From assembly GCA_027625915.1 (NCBI GenBank), contig JANTQA010000029.1, positions 9,734,001 to 9,798,000 of the forward strand: a DNA stretch of 64,000 bases. Reading direction: 5' to 3'. The notes below the pieces were generated by a model that had not been told where the DNA came from, searched no databases, and worked only from the letters and a program-made list of their open reading frames with translations. The stretch's first letter is position 1. Every line of letters begins with the position of its first letter. The position numbers and the translations under genes were made by a program. The DNA comes from Anaeramoeba flamelloides. Taxonomy: Eukaryota; Metamonada; Anaeramoebidae. Positions 55,079 to 64,000 of the stretch are shown here, one piece after another.

Positions 55079-58000
55079 TGGATTCATCATCAAATTCATC
55101 ATCAAATTCACCATCGTTGTCAGATTGGGTATCATCTTCCTCGTCAGAAGAATTATTATAATTATCTTTTTCAAGCGATTCCAAGAAGTGGACATTTTTC
55201 CCGTTTTTCCCCTTAAAATTTGTATATGTTGGTGCCGAATTTGCCCATTGATCAGTAGGATATAAAATAGGGATCTCAAAATTAACATTAAGATTGTTAT
55301 TTCCAACATTGCTATTAGTATTCTTTATTGGGATTTTTCTAGATTTTGTTTTATTCTTTTGAACACTTTTCGAAGCATGCAAATTATCACCTTGAGATTT
55401 TCGTTTATTGATTGGGTGGTGTTTTCGAGGATTTCTTTTTATTGGTTTTAGTTTGTTTTTTTTTTTTATATTTTTAATTATTTTTTTTTTTCTTTTTGGT
55501 GAAAAGGGGCTAGATGTATCTCCTTGGTACATTGAATAAAAATTGTATTCTGGATCATTTGCATATGGTGATTTTTTCTTTTTTTTTTTTTTTTTCTTTT
55601 TTTTTGGTAAATCATTTGAAAAAGGATCAAAGTGAATATCATAATCAGAAGAATTTTCCGAAGATTGAAATAATCTATTCTTTTTTTGTCTTTGTTTTTT
55701 GTTAGAAAATTCTTCTTCTTCATCATCATATTCATTGCCACCATTATTATCATTATTATTATTTTGATTCTTTATGGAACCATGTGAAGAAATTGATTTG
55801 GAAGTTTGTAGATCAGATTTCTTATGTTTCTTTTTATTTATTTGAGCATTTTCAAGATAGTTTTCAATAAAATAATTTTTTTTTTCTCTTGAATCTGGTA
55901 ATGAATAAGAGTCGGTTAATGTAAAAGTTTGATGATTAATTCTTGGAATTGCTAAATTTTGCGTTCTAGTTTCCTGATGATGATAATATTTTTGATTATA
56001 ATTGGATACGGATTTCCTTCTATTACGAAAATCATTTCTGCGATGATTATTATTTGAATTTGAATTTTGATTTGTTTGATTAATTTGAGTCGTCGGATTT
56101 GAATTTGTTGCTTTGAAATTTGAAAATGACTTTCTTCTTGGTCTTCGTTCTGTATTATGATTTGTTGTTTTTGAATTTTTTTTATTTTTTTTTTTACTCC
56201 TAATTTCAATTGTAATCACATAACAATTATTAGAAAATTGATTATTAATGCTGCCTCCAAAAAGCAAAATTTTATTGTTCCAACTTGGCAATCTGATCGT
56301 CAAACATTGCTCAATCGCCTTTGGTTTGCTTTCATCATTAATAACATCTTCCCACTTGAGTGTTTTCAAATTAAGAATGGAAACGGTTTGCTTTTCCTTT
56401 TTTTTCGAAAAATTGCACCCGCCAATTATATACAATTTGTGTTTAAATTGAATTGCTGATTGCCCATATCTATTGATATTATTTTTCTGTGAAGATTCAT
56501 TTTCTTTCCAAATATTATGGTTTAAATCAAAATTCCACACATCATTCAATGGTAAAGAGTCTGTTAACCCACCAATAATCATTAAATTTGAATTAACGAC
56601 AGTAGAAGTGTGGAGCTTTCTAATTGGCGGATAGCTATTGCCATTTATAATATTTATTTTCTTCCAAATTAATTTATTTGTTTGAAGATCTAAACAATAT
56701 AAGTCATTTAAACATTTCCCCTTTTTATTTTGCCCCCCAAATATCCAAATTTGGTTTTTATAAAGAGAAGAAGAATGCCCATATCGTGCACTCGGTTTAT
56801 TTTTATTTTGAGTTGAAATATTCTTCCAGATCAAATTTTCTTAATTATATTTTTTTTTTTTTTTTTTTTTTAAATTTAAAAAGATAATTAGAAAGAATAA
56901 TAATAATAATAAAAATGGATTGAAATAATGAGAAATAAATATGTAAAGAAAAAAGAAATAATAATTTACTTAAATCAAGAAAATATAAATCGCCAAATAT
57001 TTTATCATTGTTTTCTCCCCCAAATAAATAAAAGCGGTCATCAATTAAATTTAATGTATGATTCGATCTTGCAATTGGTTTTTTACCCTTAACATTTAAT
57101 AATGTCCATGTCCAAGTATCTTTTATTATTTGATTATTTATTTTATTTATTTTTTTTTATGAAATTATTTTAAGGTAGAAAAATATTTTTTTTAAAAAAA
57201 ATAAAAGTATTTGGATTAATTTGTTGTTAATAAAAAAAAAAAAAAAAATATGATTTAGTAACAAGCTTAGATTACACTCTAGGTACTCTTCTACTGAATT
57301 TCCCTCAAAGGCAATTTAAGTGTAAAAGCCTTGATTGTACAATAATAAATTAATGAGAAGAATTTCAGATTATATTGGTTTAAAAATTAATTCATTGAAA
57401 ATTTCTTTTAATTTATTTTTTAATAATTCTATCATTTTCAAAGGAAGGATATACCCAGAAAAAATTATTAATATTTTCTATTATATCTTTATGTTCATAT
57501 TTTAAACCTTAAGGACAAAATTTATTTAAGTTTTTATTGATTACATAGAAATATCTATTTAAGCAATGTGTAAATTCCCTGAATTTTACAATTGTTTGAA
57601 CTTGAAGGATTACTTAAATATTTTTGAGTTTTAAATAACGAGTTTTGATATTTTATTATTGCGAAAACCTAACAACATTTCCAGGTCTTGGAATTCAGAA
57701 ACTCATTATTTGTGTGCTCATAAATTTCTTTTTTCAATTCAATTAAATCTTATGAATTCCAATTAATCTTATTATTGATTCATTGATTGGATTTTATTAT
57801 TTTTTCTAAATAAGAAGAGATAGATTTTTCAATTTTTTTTTTTTGAAATTAAATTTCCTTTTTATTAATTGAAATTACCATATTTTCCAATTTAAATTAT
57901 GTTTTATAAATAAGAACTGGCGTGTTTTGGTTTATTTTGCCAGAAATTAAATTATTAATTAAGCTTAAAAATTGTTTAAGTACTTTTTGGATTAAATTTT

Positions 58001-61000
58001 TATTAAAAAAACAATTTATTGAAATTTTATCAATTCCTATTTATTTTGACTTTTTAATAATTTTTTATGAATTTTATCATAATTGAGCTATATATTTTTT
58101 TTAAAAACTAAAACTTTTTATTTGGAAAAATTTAACTATATAATTCCTCGTAACTATATATAAGAAAGATATTCGAACACTGAAAAGTTTAGGATAGTAT
58201 TAAGCCACTGTGGAAAGATTTTGGGAAATCCTTTAGATATTAGGCAAAATTGGAAAATTTTCTGATCTTTTTCTTTTCAATTCGAATTTGGGTAAAATAA
58301 GAAGCATTTTACTAATAAATTTGACTTTAAAAATGATATTTAAAGTTATTTTAGAAGAGTTTAGCAATTTTTTTTGCGATGTTGTTAATCTCATAAATCC
58401 CAAAAGATCGACGCTTCTCAAGGATTTAGGACATTGGAAAATTAATTTGGTTTAAAAAACCAAATTATTTGATAAATAGACGACAAAGAAAAAAGTCCAT
58501 CAATTTTCTCTTAAAGGTTGGAAATTGAATGAATTCCCTTTCTATGTTTAAAAAACAATACCGAAAACCAAGAAGCTTTTTTGGTTTTGGTTCAAAAGAA
58601 CTCAATGAAACAACCCCGATTAAAAATTTTGAGTTTTTTTTGTCCTCTATTTGGAATTAATTTGTTATTTTTATAAAGAAAATAATGGTTGTGTGAGTTT
58701 CTTCTCTTTAAAGTTCTGATCATTAAAGTATGGAAAGTTTTTTTAACCTCAAAAGGTTGTTTTGCAATTTTCAATTTTTAGTATTTCTTCATTTTGTAAT
58801 AATTCCTCTTATCTTGGAAATATTTCAAAGCTAAAGCAATATTTAAAGAGGTGTGTTGTTATAGTTGTTGTTGGGTGTGAGTTTTAAAGATCATTTTTAT
58901 TGTATCTCTTTGAAAATTTCGTTTCTTTTGATTTTTTTATTTGTCAAAAATTACTTTGATTTTTAAAAAGTTTTTAATTTGACAAATAAATTTAAAAATT
59001 GAAATAGAGTTAAATAAAAGACTCAAAATGAATTCTACCCAGATGAAATTGAATTAATATTTAAAAAAGAATTATTTCAGATATCTAAGCATACTTATTA
59101 TTCAACGTTTTTTGAGATTGTAGAATGATATTATTTTTACAATAAAACCCCTTTATATAATATTTTTAAGAACTGATAGATCTGAAATTTTTCTTCTTAT
59201 AATTCTAGTATTATTTGAATAAATGAAATCCTGTATAGAATTTTATCAAAATTGGTTCATTATTATAGAATTGACAAAAAAAATCGAGGTCGACCCAATA
59301 TCATTTTTAAAAAAATAAAAAAACATTTAGTTTTTCTTTTTTTTTTTTGAAAAAAGAGAGTAGAGACGATTTATAGAAAGAATTTCAAGATGAGAAAAAA
59401 AAATATAATTACAAATTTATAAAAAATAAAACATTTTTTTTTACTATTTCAAATTTAAGAAATTTTTAGAGGAATGCTTCAAAATCAGTTACTGTTAAGA
59501 ATACATAATAGATTGGGTTTTCTGTTTGATCGCCTTCTGTTGTTTCTCAACAAAACATGAAATAAAAGGGAAGATAGAGACTCATGAAAAGTTGGACGAT
59601 CTAGTTTGTCTTTGTTGGATTTTAAACCAAGTTTTATCTACAATATATAAAAATGTAAAAGTAAACTTCAGTGTTTTCGATAACTCCATTGGGAAGTGAA
59701 ACATCCTATATAAAGAAAAAGTTCTTCAAAGTACCATTGAAAAATAAGAAATTGGCTGTTTAATTTTTTTTGTTTTTTAATTGTCTTGTTGTGTAGAGTT
59801 AGATCCATAAGTTCTAAAAAATTAATCAACGTCTCATATTGTTTCATTTATTCAAAAATCACCAGTAATATTCCTCGTTTTTGATCCGCTTCCAGACTCT
59901 AAAAGATGATGATATTGTTCTGGTGCTCAGAGGGTATTAATTGTAGTTCTTCGAACTCCTCTTAATCATCTAATTATTCACTTCGAACAATATCATCTTT
60001 CTCGTTCTTCCAGGACAAACTCATAACATAACAAGAAGATTGTTTCTAAAACAAAACAATAAAGACAGAAATGAAAAATAGAAAAGTGCTATTAATTTGT
60101 TTATTCAAGAATTATTTGTTATTTTTGAAAATAATAACCAGATTTTACTAAAAATAGTTAATTTGTTTTTTAAAGTTAAAGGTTAATAATAATTATCATT
60201 TTCAATTTAATTTCTAGTTTCTGTGATATTTATACCTTTCTTTACTTTTTTTTTTCAAAATTTCTTTTTGGATATGTTTTGAGTATTATAGTTAACCTTT
60301 AAAAAAAAAACAAAATACCTTTTGATTCAGTTCAATATGTAAAAACTTTTTCTGTTTTATTGATCAAAACAAATTTTTTGCTGTAAAAATGGAAATATTT
60401 TGTCAAAAATTTTTATTTTCATTTTCTTTTGATTTATCAAAAAGTGATGAGAAAATTTTGAACTAAAAGCTTTACAATTGTGTTGTCCAGTTATTCATTC
60501 AATATTTTTTTGAAAAGTTCATTGATTTTTAATTAAAAAATTTTTTTTTCACTAATAAAATGTTTTGGAAAATGAAAAAATAAAAATTACAGAATAAAAC
60601 AGATTAATTGGTGAAGGTTTACCCACTGATGTTTTAAGTAGTGATAATAAACAAAAAGATAATTTACTAACTTTACAAAATATCCAATTCAAAAGTAGAT
60701 AAAAAAGGAAAAGAAAATGTACGAAAAAGTAATTGAAATGAAAAGAATTTTTGAGAAAAGAAATAAATAGTTAACTGAAAGGGAAAAAAGATCCTTTCAT
60801 CAAGAAAAAATAATTTATTTGTTGTTTGTTTTGCTTTGCTTGTTCTTTGTTTTATTTCTTAAAGTTGGTGGAAAACAAACTGGATGTTGTGAATTACATA
60901 CTCTCAATTGTAGGTGTAGTATTCACCATAATTAAAACACCCGCAATTAGTAATATGTGTTCTTTTAATAAGAATATCTTGCATGTAATTGAAATTAATG

Positions 61001-62894
61001 TCTTGAATATACTCTCGACATAGATTACAGCGACACATTAGATATTCTTATTAAAAGAACCAAGTTTTCAAATCGACTCTTAGTAAATTATTTTGGGATA
61101 CTTATTACCACACTCGAAGTATATGAACCGATAATTTTTTTTCTTGGAAAACTTTTAATTTAATTTTTTCCTTTTTGTGTTAATGCTTTATGAAAATATA
61201 TTTTAGAACTTTTTTTTCACTTGTCTCATTAATAATTAAAATCTATAATATATCAAGATTTACCAAAAATTTTTATTGAATTGTTGATTAAATTGTTCCC
61301 TTAAAGTGTTTATAGAAGTAGCGAAGCAAAATAAATTGATAAACTTTTTTTTTCAATTTTTGAGTATTTCAATATTCGATTTGAATTTTTTTTTTTTTTT
61401 ATTATAAATCAATATTTTAATTACACAGAAGTTGTAAATATATTCACTGAAAAGGTAAAATGTTTTTTTAGAAAAATACGGATTATTTTATTTTTTTCCA
61501 TTTTTCCCCAGGCAAAATCTTCTTTAAATTGGGGAAAAAAGTTACAAAGGAAAACAATCAAGTGGTTACTTGCTAATACTGTAATAGTGAAACCAGAAAG
61601 TATGAGTAACTTGAAAATAAAAACAAAAAGCAAAAGCCAAAAAATTTACAAAGGTTTAAAGTAAATCAGATCAAAAAAATAAAAAAAAGTAAAAAACTTA
61701 AATAACGATCTCCAAGTGAACATTCATGATCAATTATCAAATTATTAAATCAACCAAAAGTATCCCGGCTGTGATTTTAGGAGTCCTAAATTAAAGATAT
61801 TCGTTTTTTTTTAGATTTTTTACCAATTGCTCCTTATACACCCTTTTAAATTTCATTTTTTTTTCTTTTTCAATTTTCAATTTTCAAATTTACGCTTTTA
61901 CTTTTTAAACATAAAAAAAATTGGGTGTGTCTTTCCCTTGAACAATCCTGAAATCTAGAATTTTACGCTTAAATTAACTTTGAGGAAATACAAGTAAAGG
62001 GGCATTTAGAGTGTAATTTACACTTCTTCCATCAATAAATAAATAAATATGGAAATATTTTTTTTTATTTATCTCTTGTAACTTTTCACAAAGCCCTTAT
62101 TCAAAATTTACACTTATTGTTATTATTTTATAATTTAACTTGAAATTAAAAAAAAAAAACAAATAGAACGTTTTCAAGGGATAATTCTACTTACCAAGAT
62201 CTAAAGTATACAAATCATTGATATATTGCTTTTTTTTAGAATTGCTTGATATTTCACCACCCCAAATGTATAATTTATTATTATAGACATCGCCTTGGGT
62301 TGATTTAACTGGAGGAGGCAATGACCCATTAATAACTGGTAATTTGGTCCAAGATAATAAATCAAGAAATGATCTTCTTTTTTTAATATTTTTTTTTAGG
62401 ATTTTGTTCAAACTATTAAACCATTCTGATGTAGTTTCAGGATCGTCCCCTTCAATAATATAAATTTCCTTTCCAATTTTGAATTCAAATTTGGTTTGGT
62501 TTTCAGAAATTTTTTGAGGTAAGCTATCTAATTCAAGGTGTTTAAAAGATATTATCATCTTTTTTGAAAAGGTATTGTTATCTATTTTATAAGAAGAAAT
62601 TAATAAATCATTGAAAAGAAAAACCCATTGTTTAAACACTTTCAATGGCTTTTTTTTCGTTCTTTTGTTATAAACATTTAATTTCCCTTCCTTTTTTAAT
62701 CTTCTTCCTGCGTCAAGTAAAGATTCCCCTTCTGCTAAATTTTGGAATTTGTTTTGAATTGCCAAAATTCGTTGAAATTCCATTAAACGTGAGCGATTTA
62801 AATTGAGATGCCGAGCAATTTCCTTCATTTTTTCTAACACGTTACTTAAATATAGCTTATCAGGATTTGATTCATCAGTGTTTTTTACGATTTG
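53973..62894 (-). CDS. RhoGEF (DH end)-PH-kelch protein, 5' end outside the window
   Basis: Exons are 62195-62894, 56970-57119 and 53973-56839, together 1,238 residues. Joins keep phase 1 and read YTLDL|DTWTWTLL and YFLDL|KNLIWKNIS, unbroken kelch repeats. The first residues, QIVKNTDESNPDKLYL...LEKMKEIARHLN, match the last helix of a DH domain, which exchanges GDP for GTP on Rho GTPases. The catalytic part must lie on an upstream exon beyond the window. A PH domain follows (about 55-165; GKLNVYNK, KQWVFLFNDLLISS, EWFNSLNKIL). Then come six kelch blades (about 175-500; LYIWGGE, FYLFGGE, IWIFGGQ, MIIGG, LYIIGG, ILLFGG). A long disordered region has an Asp run and RN/SN repeats. The C-terminal 85 residues look folded (IRLELITLNETYQYLVSIKN, ending RLYVSFRRKK), perhaps ubiquitin- or PB1-like. 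It ends in TAA. Confidence 0.9.
54264..54325 (-). repeat. Hexanucleotide repeat encoding Arg-Asn pairs
   Basis: (CGATTA)n on the plus strand encodes an RDRDRNRNRNRN-type run in the disordered tail. Simple repeat in frame. Confidence 0.85.
54940..55100 (-). repeat. In-frame GAT repeat (Asp run)
   Basis: A nearly pure ATC/GAT trinucleotide run encodes more than 30 Asp residues with scattered Tyr, Gly, Ser and Glu. The His- and Ile-run frames on the other strand are shadows of this repeat. Confidence 0.92.
56840..56969 (-). other. 130-bp intron in the RhoGEF-kelch gene
   Basis: Donor GATTTAA|GTAAAT at 56969, acceptor ATAATTAAG at 56840, phase 1. A TTCTAAT branch-like string lies about 50 bases before the acceptor, followed by a 23-base A run. 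Confidence 0.85.
59908..59997. other. Nested stem-loop, possible structured RNA
   Basis: The outer stem GATGATATTGTTC (59908-59920) pairs perfectly with GAACAATATCATC (59985-59997). Inside, AGAGG (59929-59933) pairs with CCTCT (59958-59962), and AGTTC-TTC-GAACT (59945-59957) forms the apical hairpin. The region is less AT-biased than its surroundings. No known RNA family is recognised. Confidence 0.45.
60959..61060. repeat. Perfect 21-bp inverted repeat with 60-base loop
   Basis: 60959-60979 and 61040-61060 are exact inverse copies (core TTTTAATAAGAATATC). Just upstream, ATTGTAGGTGT (60907-60917) and ACACCCGCAAT (60937-60947) form a second, imperfect hairpin. It could be a small foldback element or a structured RNA. 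Confidence 0.5.
61500..61870 (+). repeat. 3'-part fragment of the LINE-like family
   Basis: Collinear with 6090-6340 and 43830-44240. It reads AATCAAGTGGTTACTTGCTA near 61557, AGTAACTTGAAAATAAAAAC near 61604, GAACATTCATGATCAATTAT near 61718 and TTTTTTACCAATTGCTCC near 61817. It shows a short IKWLLANT-like peptide but no intact frame. Confidence 0.55.
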
Positions 62895-63253
62895 CTTTTT
62901 GGTTTTTAAAATTAGTGATAAAAAAAAAAAAAGTTAATTAAGGAGTTTAGATTGGAAGTTTTTAATTATATAGTTTTTTTTTTTTTTTTTTTTTTTTAAT
63001 GGTTAGGCCGATATTTGTTAAGTTTTAAAAGAAATGATTTTTTTTTATTATTATTGAATTGAAAGATGGTCTATCAAAAGATAAAGCGTCCCGTTTGCCT
63101 GAATTGCATGACTTTATTACGTGATTTTTTTATATTTTTATAACCTTGTTAGACTTATAATAAAGTAAAAGAATAATTTTTCTTTAAATAATTGGGAAAG
63201 ACAAATAGAGAAGAGCCAAGAGGAAGAGCAAACCGCAATTATTTTGATGATTG

Positions 63254-63286
<33 letters not shown>

Positions 63287-63600
63287 AGGTTTGAAGGGTT
63301 TATAGCCATGGGTAAAAAATAAAAATAAAAATAAAAATCGTTATGTTCAATTAAGAACCCCCAAAATCACAATCACAATACTTTTGGTTGATTTAGTTTA
63401 ATTTGATAATTGATGATGAAAGTTCATTTGGGGATTCATTATTTGATTGTTGTAATTTGTTTTTTTTCTTTTTGATCTAATTTTTTTTAAACCTTGATAT
63501 TTTTTGTATTTGTTTTTTCTTTTTTATTTTTGGGTTATTCATACTTTCGTGTTTCAGTATTACGCATTTCAGGCTTTTTTTTTTTTTTAACTCTTCTTCT
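62895..63600 (-). other. Upstream intron of the RhoGEF-kelch gene or intergenic
   Basis: The acceptor of the first visible exon (CCAAAAAG|CAAATCG at 62895) is preceded by CTAAT and a T-rich run, so this should be intron. Long poly-T (about 62970-62998) and poly-A (about 63247-63284) tracts are present. No DH-domain exon was found up to the window end. Confidence 0.5.
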
Positions 63601-64000
63601 CAAATATATTGAAGATTCATCCAGGAAAAAATGGAAAAAAATGAAAAAAAATCTTATTTAATCTTTGCACAAAAAAAATTGAAAAAAAAAGTTACAATAA
63701 TATCTCAAAAATAAAAAATTCAAAAAAAAAAAAAAATTCATAGAATCTTTATGAAAAAACTCTAATGAACAAAAATAAAAGAATTAATATGATCGGAAAA
63801 CCCAAAAATTCAAATAATAAAAAAAAAATTTCATATAATCTTCGCAGAAAAAAAATTTCATTAGAAAAAAAGTTACAATAATATTTGAAAAACAAAAAAT
63901 TCAAATAATAAAAAAAAAAATTCACTAGATCCTTGGCAAAAGAATCAATTTAAAAAAAAGTTAAAAACAATTCTCAATTTCAAAAAATTCATTAAAAAAA
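63600..64000. repeat. Degenerate AT-rich minisatellite
   Basis: A unit of roughly 85-110 bp recurs about four times. Landmarks are AAAAGTTACAATAATAT, AAAAATTCAAATAATAAAAA and TTCA(T/C)(A/T)(T/G)A(A/T)(T/C)CTT near 63640, 63740, 63835 and 63925. It runs off the window edge. Confidence 0.5.

Larger units (their letters stand above)
57120..62194 (-). other. 5,075-bp intron in the RhoGEF-kelch gene
   Basis: Donor GATCTTG|GTAAGT at 62194, acceptor AATAATAAAAG at 57120, phase 1. The kelch repeat is continuous across the join, so no exon is missing. The interior contains a decayed LINE-like 3' fragment (61500-61870), a nested hairpin (59908-59997) and a 21-bp perfect inverted repeat (60959-61060). 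About 57250-59850 shows nothing I can name. Confidence 0.9.

Noticed and set aside
54917-55309. His-run, Ile-run and Met-run proteins
   Set aside because: Frame shadows of the GAT repeat that encodes the Asp run of the kelch protein.
60826-61023. 65-residue plus-strand frame
   Set aside because: It overlaps the inverted-repeat region in an intron, and no domain or start context supports it.

Overview
The window is nuclear DNA from an AT-rich protist. Stop codons are standard, genes have GT-AG introns, coding regions carry long Asn, Asp, Glu and Lys runs, and most of the rest is decayed repeat. The gene set (VPS16, an SCYL2-type pseudokinase, a giant BEACH protein, proteasome alpha-5, a RhoGEF-PH-kelch protein) is typical of a free-living amoeboid eukaryote. 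Anaeramoeba or an amoebozoan would fit, but the lineage is inferred from protein style and not proven. Only about six protein genes lie in 64 kb.

Layout. 1-8632: a repeat-rich left end. It holds a three-level nest of retroelements (1200-2800), one small candidate gene for a tail-anchored protein (3840-4052), a TIR element (4725-4995) and a decayed LINE-like copy (5100-6340). 8633-11428 (+): VPS16, a single exon. 11429-15073: repeats, including a 533-bp MITE and a reverse-transcriptase fragment. 15074-21119 (-): an SCYL2-like pseudokinase in two exons, split by a 3.06-kb intron packed with MITEs. 21120-26826: repeats only. 26827-42482 (-): a BEACH-family protein of about 3,780 residues. It has one 10.7-kb main exon, two inferred 5' exons across a 3.86-kb intron and a possible short last exon. 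42483-47502: repeats. 47503-50667 (+): proteasome subunit alpha-5, with a 32-codon first exon, a 2.44-kb intron and a 209-codon second exon, giving 241 residues, the usual length. 50668-53972: repeats, including an 833-bp long-TIR element. 53973-62894 (-): the 3' part of a gene joining the end of a DH (RhoGEF) domain, a PH domain, a six-blade kelch propeller and a long disordered tail, with a 5.08-kb intron inside the propeller. Its 5' exons lie beyond the window. 62895-64000: poly-A/T tracts and a weak AT-rich minisatellite.

The recognisable proteins lean toward membrane traffic and signalling: VPS16 (HOPS/CORVET tethering), SCYL2 (clathrin/AP adaptor pseudokinase), a BEACH protein (lysosome or autophagy scaffold class) and a Rho GEF. 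They do not form an operon or a proven functional cluster. The most informative non-genic features are the repeats. They include a tRNA-derived SINE with a perfect 17-bp target duplication inside another retroposon with a perfect 18-bp duplication, both with an empty paralogous site in this window. There are also TA-flanked and TTAA-flanked MITE families, three long-TIR or foldback elements, and clusters of paired palindromes ending in CTAACGG. Introns come in two sizes (87-371 bp and 2.4-5.1 kb). The long ones are repeat-loaded, and several acceptor AGs follow A-rich rather than pyrimidine-rich sequence.
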